A DNA stretch of 58,536 nucleotides. Source: Desulfobulbaceae bacterium (GTDB lineage: Bacteria > Desulfobacterota > Desulfobulbia > Desulfobulbales > Desulfocapsaceae). Below the pieces are notes generated by a model. It was not told the origin of the DNA. It worked only from the letters and a program-made list of their open reading frames with translations, and did no database searches. The position numbers and the translations under genes were made by a program. Shown here in pieces: positions 1 to 8,540 of the stretch (position 1 is its first letter; each line of letters starts with the position of its first letter). The stretch covers positions 1 to 58,536 of the forward strand of contig JAITSS010000017.1 of NCBI GenBank assembly GCA_031287565.1, written 5' to 3'.

Positions 1-1
1 C

Positions 2-109
2 CAGGAAACCTCGGAGATGACCAAGCAGAACATCCTGCAACAGGCCGGTGTGTCGATCCTCGCTCAGGCCAACCAGACGCCGCAGTTGGCGCTGTCGCTC
101 CTGGGCTAA
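2..109 (+). CDS. fliC: Flagellin, C-terminal end (partial)
   Basis: Only the last 35 codons lie in the window; the gene enters from the left edge. The peptide contains [19 protein letters not shown] and ends in QLALSLLG, the conserved C-terminal D0 helix of bacterial flagellin that packs into the core of the filament. This helix is also what the export chaperone FliS binds, and fliS follows about 190 bases downstream on the same strand, which supports the call. Nothing can be said about the surface-exposed central part. The open frame has no start in the window, so it is certainly truncated by the window edge and not broken. Confidence 0.9.
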   Translation, partial: QETSEMTKQNILQQAGVSILAQANQTPQLALSLLG

Positions 110-152
110 AAGAGAGAGACGGCTTCATTGTCATTCTCTTCCCGCTTAACCA

Positions 153-190
153 GGCTTGGCGGCGATTCATACACGAGTCGCCGCTAAGCC
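153..190 (+). terminator. Hairpin downstream of flagellin gene
   Basis: Two 13-base arms (153-165 and 178-190) are complementary apart from one G-T pair, with a 12-base loop. The position, 43 bases after the flagellin stop, suits a terminator or an mRNA 3'-end stabiliser for a highly expressed transcript. No T-tract follows (the next bases are TTACAAAC), so it is not a textbook Rho-independent terminator. Confidence 0.5.
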
Positions 191-263
191 TTACAAACAA
201 GTTGCGGAATCCGTCGCGGGCGCTACGGCGCGTTCCACCCTACCACCCCGGTTTTCCGAATCC

Positions 264-282
264 TTGGCGATCTTATCGCCAA
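264..282. promoter_or_regulatory. Perfect short inverted repeat before fliS
   Basis: TTGGCGAT-CTT-ATCGCCAA is an exact 8-base inverted repeat with a 3-base centre. It ends 19 bases before the fliS start and just upstream of the GAGG ribosome site at 291-294. It could be an operator or a small 5'-UTR hairpin. I see no clear sigma-28 or sigma-54 element here, so its role is inferred only from position. Confidence 0.35.
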
Positions 283-301
283 CAATGTATGAGGCACGCG
301 A

Positions 302-727
302 ATGACTGAACACAGCCAATACCTGCGCAACCAGATTTTCACCGCCACGCCGGAACAACTTCTGATCATGCTGTACGATGGGGCGATTCGTTTTACCCGT
401 CAGGCGATTTCCGGCGTCGAGGAAACAAATCTCAATATGATGTCGCACGGCATTCGCCGGGCCATGGCCATCATCACCGAGTTTTCCAACACCCTGAATC
501 ACGAAGTCGGTGGCGCCATCGCCGAAAATCTGGACGCTCTCTACAATTTCATGGTGCGGGAGCTGACTTTGGCCAACCTGCATCGCGACGCCGAAAAGCT
601 GCGTGTGGTCGAAAACCTCTTGGTCGGCCTGCGGGCGACCTGGGCCGAAGCGATTCAAATCAACCGAGGTGCCACCGCTCAAACGCTTATGCCCCGCCAA
701 TATGCGCCCTTGGCCATCGCCGGTTGA
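302..727 (+). CDS. fliS: Flagellar export chaperone FliS
   Basis: FliS binds the C-terminal helix of newly made flagellin in the cytoplasm, prevents premature polymerisation and delivers it to the flagellar export gate. The 141-residue product has the family's length and all-helical character, with the typical N-terminal segment YLRNQIFTATPEQLLIMLYDGAIRF and later LNHEVGGAIAENLDALYNFM. The ATG is preceded by GAGG at a 7-base spacing. It lies directly after the flagellin gene and its stop overlaps the alternative TTG start of the next frame, so translation of the two is probably coupled. Identification is secure from sequence and context. Confidence 0.95.
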   Translation: MTEHSQYLRNQIFTATPEQLLIMLYDGAIRFTRQAISGVEETNLNMMSHGIRRAMAIITEFSNTLNHEVGGAIAENLDALYNFMVRELTLANLHRDAEKLRVVENLLVGLRATWAEAIQINRGATAQTLMPRQYAPLAIAG

Positions 728-732
728 CCGCC

Positions 733-1155
733 ATGGCCAAACAGACGCGAGCCACCGAATTGGCTGGACTGTCTTTGTCCCTCTACCGGCAACTGGCCGA
801 CGAACTGCGACTGCTCATACCGAAAGTCGGCGTCGCCGAAGCCGACCTGCTTCTGACTATGGATACGCGCATGACCCAGTTGCGACGGGCGATTGAAAAC
901 GCCGATGGCGAGCTGGCGTCCCTCCTCTCCAAATCCGATGTCGGCGACGGCCCGTCGCCCGAACTGTTGCGCGAACGCCATCAGGCGATGGCCGAAGCGC
1001 TGACGCTGCACCATGAGGCAATCACCCAGGCGGAAGGCGTCAAATCGCTTTTGGCGCACGACCTCGCGGCCATGCGCCAGGGACGTCAGGCGCTGCACGG
1101 CTATACGCCGCCGCCTGAAGACGCGCCAGGCGGTCTGATCAATCGCCAATCCTGA
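733..1155 (+). CDS. FlgN/FliT-like flagellar chaperone (putative)
   Basis: A 140-residue, strongly helical, charged protein without membrane segments, encoded immediately after fliS. A TTG at 724 overlaps the fliS stop and would add three residues; the ATG at 733 was chosen as the more usual start, but either is possible. Size, helical heptad-like composition and position match the small secretion chaperones (FlgN or FliT type) that escort hook-associated proteins and often follow fliS. I see no diagnostic motif, so the family call rests mainly on context. The C-terminal 25 residues are proline-rich and probably unstructured. Confidence 0.55.
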   Translation: MAKQTRATELAGLSLSLYRQLADELRLLIPKVGVAEADLLLTMDTRMTQLRRAIENADGELASLLSKSDVGDGPSPELLRERHQAMAEALTLHHEAITQAEGVKSLLAHDLAAMRQGRQALHGYTPPPEDAPGGLINRQS

Positions 1156-1219
1156 CCTCATTGTCGCTCCACATATTGCCGTTCCCATCCGCCCGAAACC
1201 GGTGGCCTATGAAACCGGC

Positions 1220-1249
1220 TTGCCGCGCGCCCCGTGTTTCAGGTATACT
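1220..1249 (+). promoter_or_regulatory. Sigma-70-type promoter for efp
   Basis: TTGCCG (1220-1225) and TATACT (1244-1249) are separated by 18 bases, giving a transcript start near 1256, about 65 bases before the efp ATG. The -10 box is good; the -35 box matches four of six consensus positions. Confidence 0.5.
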
Positions 1250-1320
1250 GCGCGGCTCACCAAGCCAAAACCCACGGCGCGGCGGCGGCGCGGGTTATGA
1301 GAAACGCCACGGAGAACGGT

Positions 1321-1881
1321 ATGTACAATGCTTCAGATTTACGCAAGGGTTTGAAACTGTTGATTGACGGAAACCCCTATATCGTCATCGATTTTGAATT
1401 TTCCAAACCCGGCAAAGGCCAGTCGCTCTATCGCTGCAAGATGCGCAACATGATCAGCGGCAACCAACTGGTCAAAACCTACCGCTCAGTCGATAAGTTT
1501 GAAAAAGCCGAGCTGGAAGAAAAAACCATGCAGTACCTCTATCACCAGGGCGACGAATATCATTTCATGGATACCACCAGTTATGAACAACTGGCCCTGA
1601 CCGCCGAGCAACTGGGCGACAACGCGCACTATCTGATTGATAACATGGAAGTTGAAGGATTGTTTTTCGACGGTCGGCCCATTGATGTCACGGTGCCAAC
1701 TTTTGTTAATCTGGTCGTCACCCAAGCCGATCCCTGGGCCAAAGGCGACACCACCGGCAACGACACCAAACCGGTGACGGTCGAAACCGGCTACCAATTA
1801 CAGGTGCCGCCGTTCATCGAAGAAGGCGAAAAAATTCAGATTGATACCCGCACCGGCGCATACGTCACCAGGGTGAAATAA
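1321..1881 (+). CDS. efp: Elongation factor P
   Basis: EF-P enters the ribosomal E site and relieves stalling at consecutive prolines. The 186-residue product has the three-barrel family length. The N-terminal KOW-like domain carries the loop KPGKGQSLYRCK, whose lysine between the two glycines is the residue modified in EF-P of the beta-lysylated type. The C-terminal OB segment ends in IQIDTRTGAYVTRVK. An in-frame extension reaches upstream to 1234, but the ATG at 1321 with GGAG about 8 bases before it gives the usual MYNASDLRKGLKL start. The modifying ligase epmA begins three bases after its stop, so the two are surely co-transcribed. Confidence 0.97.
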   Translation: MYNASDLRKGLKLLIDGNPYIVIDFEFSKPGKGQSLYRCKMRNMISGNQLVKTYRSVDKFEKAELEEKTMQYLYHQGDEYHFMDTTSYEQLALTAEQLGDNAHYLIDNMEVEGLFFDGRPIDVTVPTFVNLVVTQADPWAKGDTTGNDTKPVTVETGYQLQVPPFIEEGEKIQIDTRTGAYVTRVK

Positions 1882-1884
1882 TTC

Positions 1885-2796
1885 ATGCCCGATGCTCCGC
1901 ATACGCGGGCGGCCTGCTTTTCCTGCCTGCGCGCCTTTTTCGCCGCCAAAGGTTTTCTTGAAGTCGATACGCCGATTCGCCTACCCGCCATCATCCCTGA
2001 GCGCTTCATAGAGCCAATAACAAGTGAGGATTTTTTTCTGCAAACCTCGCCGGAACTGTGCATGAAGCGGCTGTTGGCGCGGGGTTATCCGAGGATTTTT
2101 CAGATCAGCCACTGCTTTCGTCGGGGCGAAAAAGGCCGCCTGCACCATGAGGAATTCATGATGCTGGAGTGGTATCGCCTGGGCGCGGATTACCGGCGAC
2201 TGATGGCCGACTGTGACGCGCTTCTGGCCTTCCTCGCGCAAAATCTCGACAAATTTCTCCCGCCGGACACGGATTTTATCTGGCCCGCGCGCCTGCGCGA
2301 GGAGTTTTTGCTCGGCGCTGAAACGGTCTCGGTCGCCGACGCCTTCGCCCGCCACGCCCCACGCTCCCTCGACGAGGCCATGGCCGCAGGCGCGTTCGAC
2401 GAACTCCTGGTTCACCATGTCGAACCGCATTTAGGTCGCTCCCGCCCCACCTTTCTTACGGATTACCCGGCGGAATTGGCGTCGCTTGCCAGGCTTTCGC
2501 CGGAAGATGAACGAATCGCCGAGCGTTTTGAGCTGTATTCTCGCGGCATCGAACTGGCCAACGGCTTTTCCGAATTGACCGATGCGAATGAACAACGCCG
2601 CCGTTTCGCCGAAGAAATCGCGACGATCGCCCGCGACGGCAAAACACGCCCAGCCATGCCTGAGCGTTTTCTGGCTGACCTCGCGCGCATTGATGCGGCC
2701 AGCGGCATCGCCCTGGGCTTGGATCGCCTAATTATGTTGCTTTTAGACGAAAGCGCTCTGGCTACAGCCGTGACCTTCGCCCCGGACGACCTGTAA
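1885..2796 (+). CDS. epmA: EF-P (R)-beta-lysine ligase EpmA (GenX/PoxA)
   Basis: A class II lysyl-tRNA-synthetase paralogue without an anticodon-binding domain; it attaches (R)-beta-lysine to the conserved lysine of EF-P. The 303-residue protein consists only of the catalytic core. Motif 2 is visible as FQISHCFRRGEKGR followed by HHEEFMMLEWYR, and motif 3 as GIALGLDRLIMLL near the C-terminus. The family's substrate-side segment ELANGFSELTDANEQ is also present. It follows efp by three bases. Its partner, the lysine 2,3-aminomutase EpmB, is not in the window and must be elsewhere if the pathway is complete. Confidence 0.93.
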   Translation: MPDAPHTRAACFSCLRAFFAAKGFLEVDTPIRLPAIIPERFIEPITSEDFFLQTSPELCMKRLLARGYPRIFQISHCFRRGEKGRLHHEEFMMLEWYRLGADYRRLMADCDALLAFLAQNLDKFLPPDTDFIWPARLREEFLLGAETVSVADAFARHAPRSLDEAMAAGAFDELLVHHVEPHLGRSRPTFLTDYPAELASLARLSPEDERIAERFELYSRGIELANGFSELTDANEQRRRFAEEIATIARDGKTRPAMPERFLADLARIDAASGIALGLDRLIMLLLDESALATAVTFAPDDL

Positions 2797-3293
2797 ATTT
2801 TCGTTTTCCCCACAGGCCGCGAAGTCTAATTTTCGGCACCGACTGAGTATTGGTTCGACAAATAGCCGCCAGTCAGGCTTGACTCGTCTGATTTATTCGG
2901 CATCGCCCCAAGCGCCATCAGCATATTTTCGCTGTTGATCAGACTTTTTCCAGACCGCAACCAGCGCCAGGCGCAATCGGACGAAAAAGCTGAATTGTGA
3001 CGGCGAATTCCCTGGCGTGTCAAGGTCTTAATTGTCTTGAGCCGCCCTCTCATTGACTCCATCCTCCGAGAGATACGCTGGTTTCCCGCCCTGTTTTCCG
3101 CATCGGCGAAAAATACCAGCGCCGCGAGCCTCTGTTTCTCCGTTTTTTCCCCGCGACCGGAGCTTTTTTTCGGATTTTACTGAACAATTCCTTTTCAAGC
3201 CGCCGTCGATTGCGATATTCTGTGTCGAGTCGGCGTTGAAGCGAAATTTTTCATACAATCCCCAGAACAAAACAAGGCGAAACTGGACTTCCC
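2797..3293. other. Non-coding stretch before EPS operon
   Basis: About 500 bases without a convincing gene. Short frames exist on both strands (2826-3062 and 3028-3306 minus, 3053-3382 plus) but none has a ribosome site or recognisable composition. A weak CTCCG...CGGAG stem followed by seven T residues lies at 3139-3170 and could terminate the upstream transcript. The AT-richer part from about 3170 probably holds the promoter of the polysaccharide operon; I cannot assign boxes with confidence. Confidence 0.5.
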
Positions 3294-4880
3294 ATGGAAC
3301 AGGCAACCAATATTGCGCTACGAAAATACGTCGATCTGTTCTATCGCAAAAAATACCTCCTGATCTGGCTGATTCTCATTAGCCTGCCAATCGGTTTGAG
3401 CGCCTATCTGCGCACGCCGAAAGTGTATCAGTCGGTGGCGATGCTCACTTTCAAACCGAGCAACGTCAATCCAAACCCGATGGCGGTGGACGCTCAGGAG
3501 CGCCAATTGCGCGAGATCGTCGGCACCACCTCGCAGTTGCTGGTCAGCAGGACCAACCTTGAGGAGATGATCAAAAAATTCAACCTTTACCCACAATTGG
3601 TGGCGCAGCGGCCAATTGAGGACGTTATTGACGTGATGCGCAGGGATATCATCATTCAACCCGCCAACAGCGGCAACACCTTCCAGATCAGTTATAACGG
3701 CGGCGACCAGTCGAAGGTGATGAAGGTGGTTAGTGAATTGTCTGGGCGCTTCATCGAAATCAGCAACGCCGGCTCGGTCGAAGAGGCGGTGCGCATCGCC
3801 AGTTATACTGAAGGCGAGATGATGGCGGCGAAGTCGGTCATGGATGCAAAGGACCAGGCCATGCGCGACTACAAAAGAAAATATTTTGATGAAATGCCAG
3901 ATCAACGCCCCGAAAATGTCCAACGGATGGTGTCCTTGCAGGAGCAATACCGAAAAAACCAGGACGCCATCCTGACCGCGCAACAGACCATGACGCTGTT
4001 GCAGGAGCAGTTGCAGTCATTGCGGCAACGGCCCTCCACCGAGGTGGTTGCGCCAAACCCGCAGGGAGGAGCGCCGGTGCTTGCTCCGGTTGATCCACTG
4101 GAGCGCTTGCAAAATCAACTCCAGGACCTGCTACGGAAATACACCGAAAACCACCCTGAAGTGAAAAGGGTCCGCGCCCAAATCGCCAAAATGCAGGCCG
4201 AGCCGCGTAGCCCATCCGAAACTGAGCCGTCCGCCCCCGGCCAAGCGCCCGCGCCCAGCCGACCGAAACCCGGCGATTCCGTCACCAGCCGCATCATGAT
4301 GCAGTACGAGGCGCAAATCAGAAATTATGAGTTGCAGATCGCCAGCCTGACCAGAGGAAACGAGGATGTCCAAAAACAGATACTCCAGCTTCAGAAAGCC
4401 GTGGACGCCGCGCCGATTCGCGAAGCGGAATGGTCATCCCTGACCCGTGATTATTCAGTCATGAAGCAGCAATACGACCGTCTGGTGGAAAAAAATCTGC
4501 AAGCGCAATCGGCCTTGAATCAGGCCCGTCGCCAGCAATCCGGCCAATTCCGCATTGAGGATCCGGCCCGTTTTCCGGAAACGCCGTTCAAACCCGATTT
4601 CAAGCGCATTATGGGCGCATGTTTTGTGTTTTCTGGCGGTTTAGGCATCGCCATCGCGGCGCTTTCGTTCTTTTTCGACCAATCGTTCCGCATTCCCGCC
4701 GACCTGGAGAATTATCTGAAACTGCCGGTGGTCAGCGTGGTGTCCTACATTCCAACGGCGCGTGAAAAGAAACAGGATCGCATCATGTTCCTGGTCAAAG
4801 CATTAAGTCTGCTGTTCGCCGGAATGCTGGTGATGGGCTACTTCGCCTGGGCCTGGCATATGGAAAAAATCGTCATTTAA
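3294..4880 (+). CDS. Wzz/GumC-type polysaccharide chain-length protein
   Basis: An inner-membrane polysaccharide co-polymerase that controls exopolysaccharide chain length and partners a tyrosine autokinase. The 528 residues show the classic layout: a transmembrane helix at about 22-42 (YLLIWLILISLPIGLSAYL), a long periplasmic region with extended coiled coil from about 190 to 420 interrupted by a proline-rich linker (about 305-325), and a C-terminal hydrophobic pair starting near 440 (GACFVFSGGLGIAIAALSFFF and a last helix near 500-518). A PEFPF-like RFPETPFKPD segment precedes the C-terminal helix, as in the family. The next two genes are an ExeA-like ATPase and a BY-kinase, an arrangement known from exosortase (XrtA)-linked EPS loci. 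Confidence 0.88.
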   Translation: MEQATNIALRKYVDLFYRKKYLLIWLILISLPIGLSAYLRTPKVYQSVAMLTFKPSNVNPNPMAVDAQERQLREIVGTTSQLLVSRTNLEEMIKKFNLYPQLVAQRPIEDVIDVMRRDIIIQPANSGNTFQISYNGGDQSKVMKVVSELSGRFIEISNAGSVEEAVRIASYTEGEMMAAKSVMDAKDQAMRDYKRKYFDEMPDQRPENVQRMVSLQEQYRKNQDAILTAQQTMTLLQEQLQSLRQRPSTEVVAPNPQGGAPVLAPVDPLERLQNQLQDLLRKYTENHPEVKRVRAQIAKMQAEPRSPSETEPSAPGQAPAPSRPKPGDSVTSRIMMQYEAQIRNYELQIASLTRGNEDVQKQILQLQKAVDAAPIREAEWSSLTRDYSVMKQQYDRLVEKNLQAQSALNQARRQQSGQFRIEDPARFPETPFKPDFKRIMGACFVFSGGLGIAIAALSFFFDQSFRIPADLENYLKLPVVSVVSYIPTAREKKQDRIMFLVKALSLLFAGMLVMGYFAWAWHMEKIVI

Positions 4881-4903
4881 GGTTTACCGGGAGCGTCAAA
4901 TCT

Positions 4904-5866
4904 ATGTACCGGGAGTTTTTTGGCCTGCAAAGCAAACCGTTTGAATTGACCTCGGATTCACGGTCGTTGTTTCTCAGCGAAACCCACCGCCAGGGTTTGG
5001 CGACTCTGAAATACGGCGTGGTTTCCAATTCCGGTTTTCTGCTACTCACCGGCGGCGTCGGCACCGGCAAAACCACCCTGATCAACGCCCTGGTGACTGA
5101 ACTGAAAGACAGCCATTATCTGTGCCTGCTCTCCAACCCTATCCTGGAAGTAGCTGATTTTTATCGTTATTTCGCCGCCAAGCTCGGCTTGCGCTACGAC
5201 GGTGTCAAAAGCCACTTTCTGTTGATGTTGTCGCAACTGCTGGAAAAATGTCTGGTCACCAATCGCAAGGTGCTCCTGATCATTGATGAGGCGCACGCCC
5301 TGCCCTACGACCTGTTTGAGGAAATTCGTTTTCTGGAAAATGTCTCATCCGAGCAAAAAAACATATTAAGCATTTTTTTAGTTGGCCAGCCGGAATTGCT
5401 GGGACGCCTGGCCGAAGAGCGATTACGCGCGGTGCGACAGCGGGTGGGCATCCGTTTTCATCTCGAACCCCTGACCAGCGCCGATGTGCTCGCCTACATC
5501 AATTATCGTTTGATGGTGGCCGGACGCGATACGTCGTTGGGCGACCTATTCACCGACAAGGCGGTGGAATATATCCACCGGGCGACCGGCGGCGTGCCAC
5601 GGGTCATCAATGTCGTCTGCGACAACGCCATGCTCACCGCCTATTCGCGCGGGCAACGGCAGATCGATCACACCATCATCCAGGAATGCGTGAAGCAGAT
5701 GTACATTCCCGGCGATGAAAATGTGTTGGAGCCAATTCCGGAACAAAGCTTCTGGGAAAAATGGCTGTGGCCGCTCATCGTCTGCGCCGCCGTCCTGGAA
5801 ATTCTGGCGGTGTGGCTGGCCGTTCATTGTGGCCTGGTCGATTATATTGTCGGTTTATTCAAGTAA
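4904..5866 (+). CDS. ExeA-like AAA ATPase of EPS locus
   Basis: A 320-residue AAA ATPase beginning MYREFFGLQSKPFELTSD, the typical start of the ExeA/GspA-like family. Walker A is GGVGTGKTT (about 47-55) and Walker B is VLLIIDEAHAL (about 123-133), followed by sensor-type LVGQPEL. A single hydrophobic helix close to the C-terminus (WPLIVCAAVLEILAVWLAV) should anchor it in the inner membrane. In exosortase-linked polysaccharide clusters a protein of this type sits between the chain-length protein and the autokinase, exactly as here. Its substrate is unknown. It starts 23 bases after the previous stop, so it belongs to the same transcript. Confidence 0.85.
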   Translation: MYREFFGLQSKPFELTSDSRSLFLSETHRQGLATLKYGVVSNSGFLLLTGGVGTGKTTLINALVTELKDSHYLCLLSNPILEVADFYRYFAAKLGLRYDGVKSHFLLMLSQLLEKCLVTNRKVLLIIDEAHALPYDLFEEIRFLENVSSEQKNILSIFLVGQPELLGRLAEERLRAVRQRVGIRFHLEPLTSADVLAYINYRLMVAGRDTSLGDLFTDKAVEYIHRATGGVPRVINVVCDNAMLTAYSRGQRQIDHTIIQECVKQMYIPGDENVLEPIPEQSFWEKWLWPLIVCAAVLEILAVWLAVHCGLVDYIVGLFK

Positions 5867-5878
5867 TTGAGGGGCGCG

Positions 5879-6733
5879 ATGGGAAAATTCACCGATATTC
5901 TCGAAAAATCCGGCGTCGATCAGCGGGAAAACTGGCGAGAGGAGCCAGAAGAACAACCCGACAAACGCAGGCGCAGCCGCCGGGCGCGCTCCAGCGTGCC
6001 ACAGCAACAATGGGACGAGCGCTTTCAGCGGGTCAATAATATTTCCTGGCAAGCCGCCGAATCGTTTCGCATGTTGCGCTCAAAAATCCTCTATCCGGAT
6101 GACGGCGGTGATCGTTTCCGCACCATCATGGTCACATCGTCATCGCCTTCAGAGGGAAAAAGTTTCGTCTCGGCCAATATCGGCGTGTCGATCGCCCAAG
6201 GCGTCGATCAACATGCCTTGCTGGTCGATTGCGACCTCAGACGACCGTCGCTCGCCAAACTATTCGGCATTTCGATCAGCAATAACCGGGGCTTAGCCGA
6301 TTACCTCGCCGATGAAAAGTACCAACTGTCCAATCTGCTGCTGAAAACCGCCATTGATAAATTGTCGATTCTGCCAAGTGGTATGCCGCCGGATAATCCC
6401 GCCGAACTTCTGGCTTCGGCGCGGATGAGTGGTTTGGTCGATGAGTTATCCAGTCGTTACGAAGACCGCCTGATCATTTTCGACAGCCCGCCGTTCCAGG
6501 TCGCGTCTGAAACAGTAGTCTTGTCGAAGCGCGTGGATGGCGTGGTGCTGGTGGTCGGATACGGGAAATCGGCGCGGGCGCACATCAAAGAAGTGGTGGA
6601 AAACATCGGTGCCGACCGCATCATCGGCGTGGTGTTCAATGGAATGCGCGACAACTTCTTCCAGCGCCGGGTGCTTGACGCTTACGGCTACTACGGTAGC
6701 TACTACGGCTACGTCGATAAAAAAGAGCTGTAA
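5879..6733 (+). CDS. Tyrosine-protein autokinase (BY-kinase, CpsD/CapB type)
   Basis: A P-loop bacterial tyrosine kinase that autophosphorylates a C-terminal tyrosine cluster and regulates polysaccharide polymerisation through the Wzz-like partner. Walker A is SSSPSEGKSFVSANI, Walker A' is ALLVDCDLRRPSLAKLFG and Walker B is LIIFDSPP. The last 20 residues hold seven tyrosines (YGYYGSYYGYV), the expected autophosphorylation tail. The activating membrane protein is a separate gene here, as in the split type of BY-kinase. The ATG at 5879 has GAGG six bases upstream; an in-frame TTG at 5867 directly after the previous stop is less likely. The following gene is convergent, so this ends the operon. 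Confidence 0.9.
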   Translation: MGKFTDILEKSGVDQRENWREEPEEQPDKRRRSRRARSSVPQQQWDERFQRVNNISWQAAESFRMLRSKILYPDDGGDRFRTIMVTSSSPSEGKSFVSANIGVSIAQGVDQHALLVDCDLRRPSLAKLFGISISNNRGLADYLADEKYQLSNLLLKTAIDKLSILPSGMPPDNPAELLASARMSGLVDELSSRYEDRLIIFDSPPFQVASETVVLSKRVDGVVLVVGYGKSARAHIKEVVENIGADRIIGVVFNGMRDNFFQRRVLDAYGYYGSYYGYVDKKEL

Positions 6734-6797
6734 GCAAAATCCCGCCTATCCGCCTCAGCGCCCAGAGCGCCCACGGCGGCTTTTCTTGCCATAGTCC

Positions 6798-8540
6798 TCA
6801 GCGACCTTTTTTCGGCAGCAACGCTTCCAGCATTTTTCTTTGCCGCATCCGCTCGGCCGCGCCACGCGCCACGGGAATCGCCTGACCGCTGTCGCGGTCG
6901 AGGCCCGTGACGTACATGGCGGTGGCGATGGTTCCCGGCGTCGGCGTGAAATCCTGAAAAGCCGCCACGGTCAATCCCAGTTTTTTCATATCACGAGCCA
7001 GGATTCTCGCATCTTCCTCGGTCGCGCCGGGGTGGGCGCTCAGCACATAGGGACTGAGCCAGGCTGGTTTGCCCAGGTCGCGACCGATTTTCCGGCACAA
7101 ATCCAGGAGTTGTCGTAATTCCTCATGCTTTTCCTTGTGCATCAGGCGAAGCACGCGCTCGCTGCTGTGCTCTGGGGCGATTTTCAAAACACCGGGGCAA
7201 TGCTTATCAAGAATCTGCCGTAGCAGACGCGGCGTTTTACGCAGTAGCTCCATGCGTAATCCAGAAGAAATAAAGACGTGGCGCACGCCGGAAATGGCAC
7301 TCACATCACGCAAAAGCTGAAGAAATTCATCCTCATCGGTTTCCAGATTTTTGCAGACCTGTGGATACAGGCAATCACGGCGGCGGCAACCACGGATGGC
7401 GCAACGGCTGGCGTACAGATTGGCGGTCGGCCCGCCCAGGTCGCTGATTGTGCCGTTGAAATCCGCCCGCCCGGCGATTTTCGCGCATTCGGCGACAATC
7501 GCGACGCGGCTGCGGCTCTGGATGACCGCGCCCTGATGCCGGGTGATGGCGCAGAATGAGCAGCCGCCGGCACAACCGCGGACAATGGTCACGGAATCGG
7601 CGATCATCCTGGCCGCCGGGATGTCGCCCGCCGCCGGATGCGCGCGGCGCGTATACGGCAGGGCGTATATCGCGTCAAATTCGCGGGTCGAAAGCGGCGC
7701 CGCCGCCGGATTTTGCAAGAGCCAATGACTGCCCTGGTTCTGCAACAACACCCGCCGATCATCTTGCCGCGCCAAGCGGTCAATGGTCAGCTCGGTTTCG
7801 AGAAAAAGCCTGGGCCGGGCGGTGATGGCCGCGAACGAAGCCAATGCCAACAAACCGTCAGCGGCTTCGGCGCGGCGCTCTTTTTCCGCCTCGGTCAGAC
7901 GCTCGCAGGTGCCGACAACGCCCGTAAGCGGCAGATGTTCGCGCAGGCGGCTGGCAATTTCCCGCGTCGCCCGTTCGCCCATGCCATACACCAACAAATC
8001 AGCCTTGGCGTCGCAGAGAATCGAGGCCCGCAATATCGCCTGCTGATAATCATAATGGACGAAGCGCCGCAACGACGCCTCGATACCGCCCAAAACCAGG
8101 AGCGTCGTCGGGAAGACGGCCCGCGCCAAATGGCTGTAGACCAGACAGGCGCGGTCAGGACGGCGACGGTTTTTGCGGTCGCGTTCGCCGCGCCACGGGT
8201 TGCCGTCCGGTGAATAGGCGTCTTTGTCTCGCACCTTGCCGCCGGCGCTGTAGTTGGCGACGATGGAATCGAGGTTGCCGCCGGTAATGCCGCAAAAGAG
8301 TCGCGGCGCGGGAAATTGGCGGAAGTCGTCCAGGCGGTCGTGACGCGGCTGCGCCAGAATCGCCACCTTCAGGCCGTCGGCTTCTAGCGCCCTGGCGATG
8401 ATGGCGACGCCAAACGACGGATGATCGACGTAGGCGTCGCCGGTGACGAGTAGCACATCATAGGAGCGCCAGCCGCGCTTCCGGCATTCTTCCCAGGATT
8501 GCGGCGGGAAATCAAAGCGGGCGCGCGGATTATGGTTCAA
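6798..8540 (-). CDS. ygiQ: YgiQ-family radical SAM protein
   Basis: A member of the UPF0313/YgiQ radical SAM family, whose biochemical role is not established. The N-terminal third is a B12-binding-like fold region containing VLLVTGDAYVDHPSFGVAII. The radical SAM motif is RGCAGGCSFCAI (CxxxCxxC), followed by a second cysteine-rich segment (CAIRGCRRRDCLYPQVC) characteristic of this family. The frame stays open upstream to 8720, inside the preceding gene. I chose the TTG at 8540, which gives 580 residues, starts just before the conserved region and overlaps the upstream stop by 11 bases; no strong ribosome site marks it, so the start is uncertain. It is translated with the preceding beta-helix gene. 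Confidence 0.88.
   Translation of the reverse strand: MNHNPRARFDFPPQSWEECRKRGWRSYDVLLVTGDAYVDHPSFGVAIIARALEADGLKVAILAQPRHDRLDDFRQFPAPRLFCGITGGNLDSIVANYSAGGKVRDKDAYSPDGNPWRGERDRKNRRRPDRACLVYSHLARAVFPTTLLVLGGIEASLRRFVHYDYQQAILRASILCDAKADLLVYGMGERATREIASRLREHLPLTGVVGTCERLTEAEKERRAEAADGLLALASFAAITARPRLFLETELTIDRLARQDDRRVLLQNQGSHWLLQNPAAAPLSTREFDAIYALPYTRRAHPAAGDIPAARMIADSVTIVRGCAGGCSFCAITRHQGAVIQSRSRVAIVAECAKIAGRADFNGTISDLGGPTANLYASRCAIRGCRRRDCLYPQVCKNLETDEDEFLQLLRDVSAISGVRHVFISSGLRMELLRKTPRLLRQILDKHCPGVLKIAPEHSSERVLRLMHKEKHEELRQLLDLCRKIGRDLGKPAWLSPYVLSAHPGATEEDARILARDMKKLGLTVAAFQDFTPTPGTIATAMYVTGLDRDSGQAIPVARGAAERMRQRKMLEALLPKKGR

Noticed and set aside
2826..3306. Short minus frames in the gap before the EPS operon
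   Set aside because: No ribosome sites, no known motifs and overlapping each other; treated as non-coding.
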